From NCBI GenBank assembly GCA_035235625.1, contig CP141140.1:23022685-23086684 (forward strand): a DNA stretch of 64,000 nucleotides. Direction: 5' to 3'. This stretch comes from Saururus chinensis (taxonomy: Eukaryota > Streptophyta > Magnoliopsida > Piperales > Saururaceae). Under the pieces are notes generated by a model that made no database searches, had not been told where the DNA came from, and saw only the letters and a program-made list of their open reading frames with translations. Made by a program: the position numbers and the translations under genes. This document shows positions 37,484-49,072 of this stretch, piece after piece. How positions within the stretch are numbered: position 1 is the first letter of the stretch; every line of letters starts with the position of its first letter.

Positions 37484-38469
37484 TTACCTGGGCTGCTGGA
37501 TCGGCCTGGGGTTCACCTTCACATTCACAATCTTGGGCACTTTCTCCATGTACTTGCGTGGCTCCTGCGTGACCGCTCGTGCCCTCTGCCATTTCTCTGC
37601 CCCTAGTGAGACCAAGTCCTTGATCCCTCCCTTGTCTTCCTCTCCCTCCTCTGCACCCAAAAAATAATAAATCAGGAACTTGGGCAATCTTACATAGTTA
37701 CATGTTAATTTGTCGAAGCTTTGGCTCCGACATTTGATCTACTAATCAAATGACCAGGTTCTAGGGATGCTTATAAGAATGGGGTTCTTCGTATTTTAAC
37801 TCGAAATTCAATTCATTGCAAATTTAGCATATACGAATTGGTGAAAAAATAACAAAACCCTGGTCCGATTTCCAAATATAGATTCTGCTAAAGGATTTTT
37901 CAAAATCAAAGAAGCAAAAAATAAAGATTAAAACCACAGATTCACAGTATATGGAACTCTATACTTACGAAAATGACGAACTTTAGAAAGTAGAAAACCA
38001 TCAAATATCAGAAAAGAAAAAAACAGTTCATTTATGTAACCTTTATTAAAAATAAAAAAAGTCATCGAGTAGCCGGAAAAAACCCAGAAGACTCAAAACA
38101 AATTTTTTTTCCAAAAAACAAACTATATAAAATATTGATGATAGTAAGGAAAATGGGAAAATGAGCACTATCCGAATAAGATATGCTGATATGCATTTGG
38201 ATGGATGACTTACGTTGGTAGTCATCGAAGAGGGCGTCGACGTCGGGGAAGACGAGAGAGTCGTCAAGATCGGCGAAGTCCGGTTCAGTTTGGGTATCCG
38301 CCTCCTCCTTAAAGCACTCATGAAGCCAGTAGTCGCGGAACCAGGGGGAGGTCTGCACCAGCTGCCACCACTCGGCCGAGTAGTCCTCCACCGCCCGGTA
38401 CGCCCACGGTACGAACATCGGCGCGTTCGGGTTCAAGTTGGACGGATGGCGGCCGGTTACTACGCCCAT
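37484..38469 (-). CDS. ERD15-like PAM2-motif protein
   Basis: A small acidic protein of the ERD15 family, known as early dehydration- and ABA-responsive and able to bind poly(A)-binding protein. Exon 1 is 38469-38214 and exon 2 is 37650-37484. The intron starts GTAAGT and ends GCAG, giving 140 residues. The N-terminal PAM2 motif ([12 protein letters not shown], residues 10-21) is followed by the family signature [11 protein letters not shown] and WFRDYW. An acidic middle (about residues 52-83) comes next, and the C-terminus ends [13 protein letters not shown], matching the QPR end seen in ERD15. The start is the first ATG, just before the PAM2 region. Both exons are needed: the 5' exon alone runs into the intron without the conserved tail. 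Function in this plant is inferred from the family. Confidence 0.9.
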
Positions 38470-38569
38470 TGCTACTCCGACTCAATTATCCGATCTGATG
38501 CACAGGGGAAGAAGGGATGGATAAAGATGAAAGACCAAACGGGCAACGGGATAAGATGATGACGGCGAG

Positions 38570-38575
38570 ACGTGG
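38570..38575 (+). promoter_or_regulatory. ABRE-like core near the ERD15-like start site
   Basis: ACGTGG is the core of an ABA-responsive element. It lies about 100 bases upstream of the start codon, close to the expected transcription start, which suits the family's ABA and drought response. Confidence 0.35.
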
Positions 38576-38587
38576 ATGACAACGTTG

Positions 38588-38594
38588 TTTTATA
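38588..38594 (-). promoter_or_regulatory. TATA box of the ERD15-like gene
   Basis: TATAAAA on the minus strand lies about 120 bases before the start codon, implying a 5' UTR of roughly 90 bases. Confidence 0.6.
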
Positions 38595-38810
38595 AGGGGC
38601 CGAATGTGAGATTGCCCCTGGAGTTGATGGAAATTACTCAGATGGGATGGGCAGCTAAGTTCTTAGGAAAGTATCTTCAAATGTTTTTTAACCATCTCTT
38701 AAGAACCTCATCCTCAAGTGACTGAACTGGCCATAATCACATTATTTAGTGTAAGTTACAAGTGCAAAATATATATTTTTTTAAAATAGCCATGACCTTA
38801 CATTGTGTAT

Positions 38811-39010
38811 GATTTTTAATCCTTATGTTTAGTATCAAATGATAATTAATTAATTTTTTATTTAGACTTTTGGTTATATAAATGTCTAAAAATTAGCCCT
38901 CAATATATGTAATTTTTAATCCTTATGTTTAGTATCAAATGACAATTAAATTTTTTTCATTTAAACTTTTGGTTATATAAATGTCTAAAAATTAGCCCTC
39001 AATATATGTA
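38811..39010. repeat. Tandem duplication of 100 bp
   Basis: Two nearly identical units contain AATCCTTATGTTTAGTATC and AAATTAGCCCTCAATATATG. They lie in the distal upstream region of the ERD15-like gene. Confidence 0.88.
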
Positions 39011-39057
39011 ATTTAATAGAGCCTTGTTAACAAAATTTTAGTCAATAAAAATTAAAT

Positions 39058-39240
39058 TTTATTCTCTTTATTTTATATTAATAGTTATATTTAAAAAATA
39101 ATATTTTTTATTAAATAAGAGAAAATAAATTTATGATACTCTTTATTAGATATTTAATTATTTAAAGTAAATAAAGTAAAATTAGTAATATAAAATAAAA
39201 TTTTTTATTAAATAGAGCTATTATTTAAAAAACTATCAAA
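39058..39240. mobile_element. Stowaway-like MITE, heavily decayed
   Basis: TTATATTAATAGTTATATTT at the start and AAATAGAGCTATTATTT near the end follow the family plan. The interior is worn and the ends are not clean. Confidence 0.5.
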
Positions 39241-39262
39241 AAAATATATTTATAATAAAAAA

Positions 39263-39404
39263 TTATTTTATATTAATAATTTTATTTGAATCAATTTAAA
39301 TACCTTGAGTGCCTTAAAAAGAATTTGAGAAATTTATTTTATATTAATAATTTTATTTGAATCAATTTAAATACCTTGAGTGCCTTAAAAAGAATTTGAG
39401 AAAT
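39263..39404. repeat. Tandem duplication of 71 bp
   Basis: Two apparently identical units contain TTAATAATTTTATTTG and ATACCTTGAGTGCC. The unit resembles half of the neighbouring MITE, so the duplication probably arose inside a MITE. Confidence 0.88.
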
Positions 39405-39574
39405 TTATTTTATATTTTCTTATATGTGGGTATCACCCAATAAAAAATATTATTATTTTAGATATTTTAATATAATATAATATAATAAGAGCAACAAATT
39501 ATTGGCTATGGGTATACTTATGATAAAGCTAATAGTTTTTAATGGATCATAGTTTACAGTGTGGCACAATCATA

Positions 39575-40589
39575 GAGCTCTTCTGAAAATTTGTCAGATG
39601 CTCAGATGTTCGAGGGCAACACCGTCCTCGTCAGATTCATTTTATCCGTTAGCCGGGCGGGTAAAGGGACGGGGTTGGTTCGGATGACGGATGTTCCCGT
39701 TAGGAAAGCCGGGGGCAGCTCCCGGTTTCGGCTCCGAGAGCGGCAGCCCGCAGATTTAATTGGACCACCTCCGCACCTGCCACCCCTCTGTCCTCTTACA
39801 AATCTCTCTCCTCAATCATGCTGCCCTCCTGTTCTGTTTTGTAGTAATTTATTTATTTATTTCTCATCATGATTTGGCGGCTTAAAATAAGGCTAAATTG
39901 TGTTTCATCGATTTTAATTAGGGACGTCAAAGTGGGGCCCTGCACATGCCGTTCATCATGTTCTTTTGGCTGTCTATTCAGCCTCCCCCGGTTCAGATTA
40001 AGACTACAGAGTAGGCACGGAATCCGAAGGCAAAACAGAACTGGCACGTGCAGGGAAAGTAAATGTGTCCTTATCGGGTGTGAATGGGAGGATGACATCA
40101 CCGTCCTAATCCGTTGGGGGTGAGGTGACGGTTGGTGAAACCATGTTGGGAGAGATTCATTCCCCCTCTCCCCCACCCTTTTGCTAAAGTCCACATCATT
40201 ATCACGTGAACTGGCGGAAATTAATTAATCAAAATCCCATTCATCAAAAATATAATAATCAAAGCCACATTAGATGCCGGACTTTGTTGTGCTTTTCCCA
40301 TCCAGGTGGGCTCCCCCCAGGACCCACTTTTTTATTGCAGTATCAAGATGAGAGGATTGCTAATTATGATTTCGGGTGCCCAAAGCTAGCGAATAATTAA
40401 ATTTTAAAGCATGTGTACTGTATATGTATGTGCACGCGTGCTTGTCTTACGGAAAAGTTTTTAATGCTTCTACATATAATGAACCTAGTATAATTTGTAC
40501 ATAAATATTTTTAATATTTAAATAATAATAATATATAATATATTATAAAAAAATTTATATAAGTTTGGGCGTCTAGGTGAACTTGGGCT
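39575..40589. other. GC-richer intergenic DNA with two G-boxes
   Basis: The open frames on both strands (up to 113 codons) show no recognised family and are rejected as genes. CACGTG G-boxes occur at 40045-40050 and 40203-40208. They lie about 1.6-1.7 kb upstream of the ERD15-like start and could be distal ABA elements or chance matches. Confidence 0.35.
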
Positions 40590-40595
40590 CTATAA

Positions 40596-40681
40596 CCATC
40601 GAATTTATATTCAATAATTTATAATATTTATAAATTTAAATACCTTATAAATATTATAATGGTCGAATATAAATATGATGG
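40596..40681. repeat. Inverted repeat module 1
   Basis: Arms 40596-40633 and 40645-40681 are complementary, with CCATC at the outer edge and TTTATAA at the inner edge. Confidence 0.75.
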
Positions 40682-40689
40682 AAAACGTT

Positions 40690-40873
40690 TATATGAGCCC
40701 GGGCTCATATATGCTTACGTGAGCCCGGGCTCTATGGGCCATTAGATTTACATCTGACGGCCCATAATATTTATAAGTTTAAATGTCCATTAGTATTATG
40801 GGCCGCCGGATATAAATCCAATGGCCCATAAAACCCGAGCTTACGTAGGCGTATATGAGCCTGGGCTCATATA
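40690..40873. mobile_element. Foldback module 2 bounded by 22-bp palindromes
   Basis: It starts with a perfect 22-bp palindrome centred on CCCGGG (40690-40711) and ends with a near-perfect copy (40852-40873). Between them lie inverted arms 40732-40775 and 40789-40830 built on TGGGCCATTAGATTTA. A second CCCGGG palindrome lies at 40721-40732. A decayed relative sits in the dioxygenase intron at about 54420-54580. Confidence 0.75.
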
Positions 40874-41214
40874 AACAGGACTCAAATACGATACTCCGTA
40901 TAGCCCAAGTTGACGAAAATACACGCTCATATAAATGGGTTTCAATATACTAATATATATTAATGCATGCAATATTAGGCTCATTATTAATATAAAATAT
41001 AAAAAAACTTCTTTGTCCCAAAGCCATTGATGGGCCTATGGTTGACCACAACAACGAAGTTGCACATGAGATGTGGGAAGGAGAATTGCACATGGCAAGC
41101 AGGTGGGACGGACGAGTCCATGTATCATTCCACATGTTGTCGGGCTTGTCTATTTCAAGCCTCTTCAGAGTTCCCTCGGCCCACCAATTAATGACAACTT
41201 CCTCTCTCCTTGTT

Positions 41215-41314
41215 GGCCAAAATCAGCTTCATTTGATTTACCTTCATCGTAACACAGTAATTAAGGCCAAAATCAGCTTTATTTAATTTACCTTCATCAT
41301 GATACAGTAACTGA
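41215..41314. repeat. Tandem duplication of 50 bp
   Basis: Two units of GGCCAAAATCAGCTT and ATTTACCTTCATC with small differences. Confidence 0.75.
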
Positions 41315-43108
41315 TACGACAGGTGACTGATGACACGACTATGCACATCTGTACTTAACATGTTGTCTCTTTGTGAGTAACTATGATCATTTAGCCCGCC
41401 AAATTAAAACTATGTTTTGGTAATTGAAAAACTAAATTACTATTCAGAGGTGCTGATCATGCAAGTCTGGCATTGTGTCATTTTCCTCTCCAACTTGTTC
41501 TTCCGTGTCTACTCCAACAAACGATATTAATTCAACTTAGTGGAAGAACGTCTGAGCCAAGATTCTAGAGAGCTCCTCTCAAGTTTCCCCAAGGCCAAAG
41601 GGTGGGCCATCCCATATATACCAACCACTACAACTACCAAGGTTGTTGGTTCCTAACTAGCTTCTAATTTGCAATAGTCACCTTTTAGAAGCACTTCCAA
41701 GCTCAAGACACCGATATGCTCATCGCCACCCCAATGAAGTTGGGAACAACATAATTGAAGTTTGGGGCAGAACTATGTTATGAGAGTGTGGGCCATGGCC
41801 CCCCTGTTGTTTAGAACTTGTTTCATACTGTAAATATCTTATATTGAACAATAAAAAACTAGTTGCCCCCAGGGTCTTTTAACTTTGGTTACTGCCAGTG
41901 GCCACCCATCACTTGGTTCTTATGTTTGCGTTTGAACACTATGTTGTGATGATTAGGATATCCTTCATGGAGTGGAGGACTTGAGATTAAACCCCTCCCT
42001 GTTGACCACTTACTCAGAATTATATCTTGATTTACCTAATGTGTATAATGGTTAATCTTTATACAGTGCATGAGGGAATTAGTAGTAAAATATAGTGGTC
42101 TAAGACACCGATTGCATTGCCCCTTTTAGCCGGGTTCTACTAACTTAAACACCCCTCGTTATAAAGATAATAATAAAAAAAATTAAACGCCATGCAAATG
42201 ATCGTACACCAGATCTAGACAACCTTCCCTCGCCTAGGCTCTTCGGGATCCACCTTCCATTCCAATTACTGGCCCAGTTGTTCAGGGAGTGCAAAATTGT
42301 GTATGTGTAGAAACCCTAAATACAGTTCATCTCCATGTGAAAGCAATGTGAAAAACTTAGGTCTATGAACTTTGGGCCTTTTGCATTGGAGATGACCCTT
42401 GAGTCCTTATACAATGGGTCCTCAGTGTTTGGCCCATACTGGAACCATGTGCAGTGGTACGAGAGAGAGCTAGATAAGCCCAAGAACTGTGGTGTTTTTG
42501 TAATACGAAGAGTTGAGGGACACATCCTCTCATCTGAAATGAGAGGAGAATTGTTGATTTCTTATGTTTCTCATTCCCTGCAGAAGACAGTGAAGGGATG
42601 GGGCATAAGATAGTCAACTTCTAGATCCCCTTCACTGTTAAAACACCGTAGTCATTTCATTAAACCTATCTAAGGTTGCTTAGCTAACATACTCAATTTC
42701 CTCCCTATCTTTAGTTTTGAGGTTAGAACTCTACTAGTGCTTAAAGTTGAGTCTGGATTACCTCAGCTCGAGTTTGCATGACTTGAGCCATGTTATAGAA
42801 TATACTCATCATCCCCGATGGAGTCAAAGTATTAACAGCAACTCCAAAAAATTACAGATGCATCTAAATTGTTCCCTAAGTTCACAAGCTGCACGCCGCT
42901 TGCCTAAGATAGGGATTGAAACATACAACAACTACATTAGTAGCACATGGATCCCCTGCCTCATTTTGTTCTATTGTAGCTTGTCTAACTCGGTTTGAAG
43001 TATTAGGTGTCATCTCAATATGCAATTCATTGTTATATATACTAAGTCACTACTTCTACCTTATCAAATCCATCAACATTAGTAATATATCATGATTCGA
43101 GACAAGCT
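41315..43108. other. Gene-free stretch
   Basis: The 82-84 codon open frames on opposite strands near 42365-42617 overlap each other and match nothing I recognise. No other structure was seen. Confidence 0.35.
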
Positions 43109-45527
43109 ATAACACCCAAAAAATTCAGAAGAATTTTCTTTTGTTAACTTATTTAAGGAGAAGAATTTGATCCGTTAAGCTAAACTAGACAACGATAAAA
43201 ACATAGACTTAACCCCTTGACCATTAAGGGCGAGGGACAATGGCTTTCCAAATCTAAGCCAAAAAGTGTGGGATTGCACAATTAACCTAGTTAACTTGGT
43301 TACTTAAAACCCTAAAAACCTAGCCAGAGGTTTGGGAAGGGGAAAACACATTACTTTAACCCAAGGTCAATTTTAGGAAAGTTATCGGTCGCCTATATAA
43401 TTTGACTCAAGTGACTTGAATACAAGTGTACCCGTGGGCAGAAGAGATTCACCTAGACTTGCCACCTAGCCCTAATTGGAGAAGTGATTTATTTAAGAAA
43501 AAATTTGATAAATAAATAGATTTAATCGGATAAGAAATGAAGTTGAGAGGGCAAATGGTTAAACGGGTTCAAGGAGCTGGGCCAGGCAAGGTGTGCATCT
43601 GTCACAGCCAACCCGTTTGTCAAAGTTGCTTTAGTGCCAAGTTGAAGATAATCCCAAGTTGGATTTGATTTGATCCTATTGGCTATACTTGGAAGGAATC
43701 CAAACCAAGAGAGGAACTTACCTTAGGGAGGATTCCCCCATAGGAAAGGCCACCCGCTCTCCTCTTCTATTTCCATTTTGGTCCACCCCTCTCATTCTTG
43801 TGATTCCCCCTCTCCCTCTCTTCCTCTCTCAACTCGTCTCCCCTCCTTCTCATCCTCTCATCCTCTCTTCATCTTCTTCCTCTCTTCCATCATTCTTCAC
43901 CATTAATGTTAGAAAGCCTTGAACTTAATTGTATATCATTGGACCATCACTTTGAGACGATTTACTTTAGCTTGGGACGTCATTAGAGGATTTTTTGAGG
44001 TCTTTTTGATCGAATCAAGGTAAGAGAAATTAAATTTCCTTTATTCTTGATTGTAGTGTAGATATCTTGGATTGATGCCTTAGGGCTTTTGTGTTTGATT
44101 TAGGGTTTTGATCAAGGATAAAAGCTTTGGGGAAGAGGTTTTCTTCATCAAAAGAGGTAGGGACTACTTTCACCTCTTTAATTCATGTTGAATCTAGGCT
44201 TTGGGCATGTTTTCTATGTGTTTTGATTGATAAATATGTGCTTGAATGAAAATGCTTGTTTAGGTGTGTCTTCTATGATTAAAGCAATGATTTTTGATGA
44301 AATATCATGTGCTTATGACTATATGCATGTGTTCAAATTCATAAATGATCATTATGATGATTAGAATTATGTGTCATGACTGAAATAATGACTTTCTAGA
44401 GTCTTTGTTAATGGAGGAGGTCATTAAGCTTGGGGATGAATGGTTTTGAATATGATTTTTTAGCCTCAGTATAAACTGAGCATTCAGAAAGCTAGACTCT
44501 TTTAAGGCCTTCTATTGCTCAAATCAATTTTAACTTTCTTTGGATTGTTAGGGACATCTTAAGTTATGTCTAAGTAAAATTTCATGATTTTTCAATGAGT
44601 TTTCTTAACAAAAACCCCATTGTTCTACCCAAACCCAAATTTTGTCATATGTCAGTAACATGTGTAGCATGACCATAGGAAATTATGCAAGATCTAAGAA
44701 CATGTCTATTTCTATATCATAATTTTGGGGATTTTTCCATATTAGTATTGATTTATTAGATTTTCTGCAATATGTTTTGTTCTTGATTTACAATTTTGTA
44801 ATTTCGTGTATTTGGAATTTTCCCATGTATAATTCGATTCTAGTTGGTCCTAAACCTCTTGTGGGAAATATTCTATGTTTTCCGTCTAGCATAAAAATTG
44901 CATATCAATTTGAAGTATGTAGCACTAGTTTATGATCTTTGAGATTTTACCGTTGATAAGGAAATTATGTGTTATGCATTAACTTCTAGAATTCTAGAAT
45001 AATTATATTTTTAACTTAGATTGACCCCTATATTTAATTTTAGGTCTTATTGTTAATTCACTTTTTGTTTCTTTGTGTAAAGAAGGGGGAAACTATTGAT
45101 GAAAATCAAAGTGCTTATTTTCATATTTATTTGGACAATGTTATATAAATATTTTTGTTTGTAAGAGTGTAGGATAAGTACATATTTTTATAAGGCTTTT
45201 CAAGATTCATTCTAAATTGTCTTAGTGTTGTCAAGTCATATATATAAGTGAAAGTTAATGCACTATGTCAAAAAAATTGTAATTTTTATTTAATTTTCAA
45301 TCTTGTAGTATTTTGTTATGAGATAACCAAAAGAGGAGATTGAAAAAATATATGAGGTATATGGGTTATAATTAGCTATTTTTTATGAGAAAAATAATGT
45401 TGAAACTTTATGTATATTTTTAATCTTAGAAATCTAACTAAATTTAGTGGTGGTTAAGTAAGATTTGAAGTTGATTAACTTAAAAAATAAGAGCAGAAGT
45501 GTTCTTATCGATCAAAACTGAAGACTA
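43109..45527. other. Possible LTR-like non-coding DNA, left of CACTA
   Basis: The start near 43109 (TATAACACCC) and the CT-rich leader at 43750-43900 followed by TCAAGGTAAGAG recall long plant LTR or leader sequences. The stretch is AT-rich and has no long open frame. It is continuous with 49675 onward once the CACTA element is removed. The class is not certain. Confidence 0.3.
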
Positions 45528-46179
45528 ACACTACAACAAAATGTAGTATTAGCGATGCTTAGATAAGCGTCGCTAAATATAACTATAAGCGACACTTAGA
45601 TAAGCGTTGCTAGTACTAATCATATTAGCTACGCTTTATTATAAGTGTCGCTAATAGTGCCCTTATTTGCGATGTTTTATACAACTGTTACTAAAGGATA
45701 TATATTTTAAATAAAAAAAGAAAAAAATATGACTATTAGCGACGCGTTTTGTAAGCGTCGCTAATAGCTTTCGTAATAACGATGCTTATACGAAAGCGTC
45801 ACTAATAATGTTGTTATTAGCGACACTTAGAAAAGTGTTACTAATAGTTATGAATTAAAAATAATAAAAAAGAAAAAATTTAAACACTTTTACATAAGTG
45901 TTGCAAATACCATTTCTAATAGCAACATTTGTTGACATGCGTCGCTAATAGATTTATTAATTAATTTTATTTAATAAATAAATATTAAAAAATTATAATA
46001 AACTTTCTAAATATAGTATATTTTATTCAATATTTACTATCTATATATACAATAAATAAATATTAAATTTTCAATAAAAACTAGTGTTGATAATAGATTA
46101 AATTTTTACTATTTATATATAATATATTGTATTTGTTAAAATTTATTACTAATTTTAAAATATAATTTACAATAAAAGA

Positions 46180-46408
46180 GAGAGTGACATGGAGAGAGTG
46201 AGAGTGAGGGGAGAGAGGGATAGAAGAGAGAGAGGGAAGAGAGAGAGAGGGGAGGGAAGAGAGGGAGAGAGAAAGGGAGGAGAGAGAGAGGAGAGAGAGG
46301 AAAGAGAGACTGAGGAAGAGAGGAGAGGCAAGAGAGAGAGGGGAGGGAAGAGAGAGAGGAGAGGGGAGGGAAGAGAGAGAGGAGAGGGGAGGGGAGAGAG
46401 AGAGGAAT
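46180..46408. repeat. GA-rich block 1 in CACTA
   Basis: Degenerate GAGAGAGG/GGGA repeat. Arg-Glu-rich open frames across it are artefacts of the repeat. Confidence 0.9.
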
Positions 46409-46635
46409 TTTATTTTAATTTTTATTTTAAATATAAAAAAATAAAATTAAAATAAATACTAATAGTGACATATGGTTTTATATGTCGCTATTAGCACATC
46501 TATTAGCGACGCATGAAATTACACGTCACTAATAAGGGACGTATAATTTTATACCTCACTAATATGATTTCTTTAAATTATTTTTTTATTTTTTAAAAGT
46601 AATTTTAAAGAATAAAAAATCTTAAAAAATTGAAA

Positions 46636-47108
46636 TTGGAGGAGAGAGTGTGTGTAGGGAGAGAGGAGAGAGAAGAGAGAGAGGGGAGGGAAGAGAGAGA
46701 GTGAGAGGCGAGGGAAGTGAGAGAGAGGGGAGGGGAGGGAAGAGAGGAGAGGGGAGAGAGAGAGGGAGGGAAGAGAGAGAGGGGAGGGAAGAGAGAGAGG
46801 GGGAGGGGTGGGAAGAGAGAGAGGGGAGGGAAGAGAGAGGAGAGGGGAGGGAAGACAGAGAGAGAGAGAGGAGAGGGAGAGAGGAGAGAGAGAGGAGAGG
46901 GGAGGGAAGACAGAGAGAGAGAGGAGAGGGAGAGAGGAGAGAGAGAGGAGAGGGAGAGAGGAGAGAGAGAGGGGAGGGAAGAGAGAGAGATAGAGGAGAG
47001 GGAGACGGGGAGAGAGAGGAGAGGAAGAGAGAGAGAGAGGAGAGGGAAGGGAAGAGAAGAGAGAGAGGAGATGGGAGGAGAGAGAGAGAGGAGAGGGGGA
47101 GAGAGAGG
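46636..47108. repeat. GA-rich block 2 in CACTA
   Basis: Like block 1. The spacer before it (46409-46635) is homologous to 47109-47269, so block and spacer were duplicated together. Confidence 0.9.
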
Positions 47109-47269
47109 AATTTTATTTTAATTATTTTATTAATTTTATATTTTTAAAATAAAAAAATAAATACTAATAGCGACGTATGGTTTTATACATCGTTAATATT
47201 TCTTTTAAAATTTTTATTTATTTTTTAAAATTAATTTTAAAGAATAAAAAATCTTAAAAAATTGAAATT

Positions 47270-47520
47270 AGAGGAGAGAGAGTGTGTAGGGAGAGAGGAG
47301 AGAGAAAGGAGAGAGAAGAGAGAGGGAGAGAGAGGGGAGGGAAGAGAGAGAGAGAGGAGAGAGATGAGAGAGAGGGGGAGGGAAGAGAGAGGAGAGGGAG
47401 AGAGAGAGGAGGTAGAGAGGAGAGGGAGAGAGAGAGGAGAGGGAGAGAGGAGAGGAGAGAGAGAGTAGAGGAGAGGGAGAGAGGAGAGGGAGAGAGAGGA
47501 GAGGGAGAGAGAGGAGAGAG

Positions 47521-47579
<59 letters not shown>

Positions 47580-47580
47580 G

Positions 47581-47622
<42 letters not shown>

Positions 47623-48045
47623 GGAGAGGAGAGAGAGAGTAGACGAGAGAGAGAGGAGAGGGAGAGAGAGGGGAAAGAAGAGAGATGGGGGAACAGAGAG
47701 AGGGGAGGGAAGAAAGAGAGAGGAGAGAGAGAAGAGAGAGGGGGTGGGAATAGAGAGAGAGGAGAGAGAAGAGAGAGGGGTGGGAATAGAGAGAGAGAGG
47801 AGAGAGAAGAGAGAGGGGGTGGGAATAGAGAGAGAGAGAGGAGAGGGAAGAGTGAGAGAGGAGAGGGAAGAGTGAGAGAGAGAGGAGAGGGGAGGGAAGA
47901 GAGAGAGAGGGGAGGGAAGAAAGAGAGAGGAGAGAGAAGAGAGAGGGGGTGGGAATAGAGAGAGAGAGAGAGGAGAGGGAAGAGTGAGAGAGAGAGGAGA
48001 GGGGAGGGAAGAGAGAGGGAGGGGAGGGAAGAGAGAGAGGGGATA
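47270..48045. repeat. GA-rich block 3 in CACTA
   Basis: The longest GA block. It includes an unbroken GA microsatellite near 47527-47570 and several GGTGGGAATAGAG sub-repeats. The Arg-Glu open frame of 197 codons is an artefact. Confidence 0.9.
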
Positions 48046-48241
48046 TGGAGTTTTTTAAAATAAAAAAGTATTAGCGACGTATATGGTATACGTCGCTAAT
48101 ACTACGTTGTATTAGCGACATATAACTTTATACATCGCAAATATGATGATATATTTGCAATGCATCAAGTTAATGTCGCGAATACGTTGTAATAGCGACA
48201 CTCATTTGAGCATCGCTAATTGTATTTTTTTTTAAAATATT

Positions 48242-49072
48242 ATCGCGAGGGCTAAATTTTGCCCGCGTTATGTATCCCACTCCAGTCCCCCCCACGGCGA
48301 CCCGCTGATCCCCTTGTTCCCCTCCGTCGCCCCGCCTCCACTCAGCCGACCTACCGCCACCCAGCCGCCTCCGGTGCCTCCACCCCACTCATGCCTCCTC
48401 CCTTTTCGGACCAGTCTCCTTATTCCACCAGAGAGGATGGCCGGAGCAAGGGAGAGGAGGGCCGGAGGATGTCACCGCCAGTATTGTCGACATCCCCTCC
48501 CCCCTCCCCCCTCCTCCCTCCCCCTGCTCCAGTCCCCCCTCTTATTTTCAGAGGAGGGGGCAGTGCCGGGGAGAGGGGGGATCGGGAGGGGTTGGGGGCC
48601 GGGGAGACGGTGCAGCCGCCACTGTCCTCGTGCTCCCTTGGCTCCATCACCGCTTCTCCGTCCCTTCTCTCCCTCTGATTTTCAGAGGAGGGGTTGTTGG
48701 GGGGGGGGGGGGGAAGGAGGGGTTGAGCCACGGAGTGGGGTGGGGTGTCGAGGGATGACGGCGGCGGCGCCATCCTCACAGTCCCTCCCCCTTGCCGCAG
48801 ACCCTTCTGCTCTCCCCTCTCTTCCCCCTCCTACTCCCACTGCTCCCCCTCTCTTCCCCCTCCCCCTTGCTCCGGACTCCCCCTCTCTTCCCCCCCTGCT
48901 CTCCCCTCTCTCCCCCCTCCTACCCCCTCTCTTCCCCCACCCCCATCCTCCCTTGCTTCGAACTGCCCCTCTCTTCCCTTGCTCCCAACCCCTCCTACCC
49001 CCTCCTCCCCCCCTTTCCCCCTTGCTCCGGACCCCCCCTCTCCCTTCTCTGGTGGGCCCGGTGGCTCACTAG
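48242..49072. other. GC-rich core of the CACTA element
   Basis: This C-rich stretch has several overlapping open frames of Pro-, Ser- and Leu-rich low complexity on both strands, and a run of about 14 G near 48700. It differs strongly in composition from the rest of the element and could be captured host DNA, such as a leader or promoter region. No protein family was recognised, so no CDS is called. Confidence 0.5.

Noticed and set aside
37383-37667. Plus-strand open frame of 94 codons
   Set aside because: It lies opposite exon 2 of the ERD15-like gene; the minus strand explains the conservation.
39591-40194. Open frames of 84-113 codons upstream of the ERD15-like gene
   Set aside because: Overlapping frames on opposite strands, no family and no splice partner.
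43689-43922. 77-codon Ser/Pro/Leu open frame
   Set aside because: CT-rich leader-like tract; composition only.
46189-47875. Long Arg-Glu open frames of 88 to 197 codons
   Set aside because: They are direct translations of GA microsatellite blocks inside the CACTA element and are open in several frames at once.
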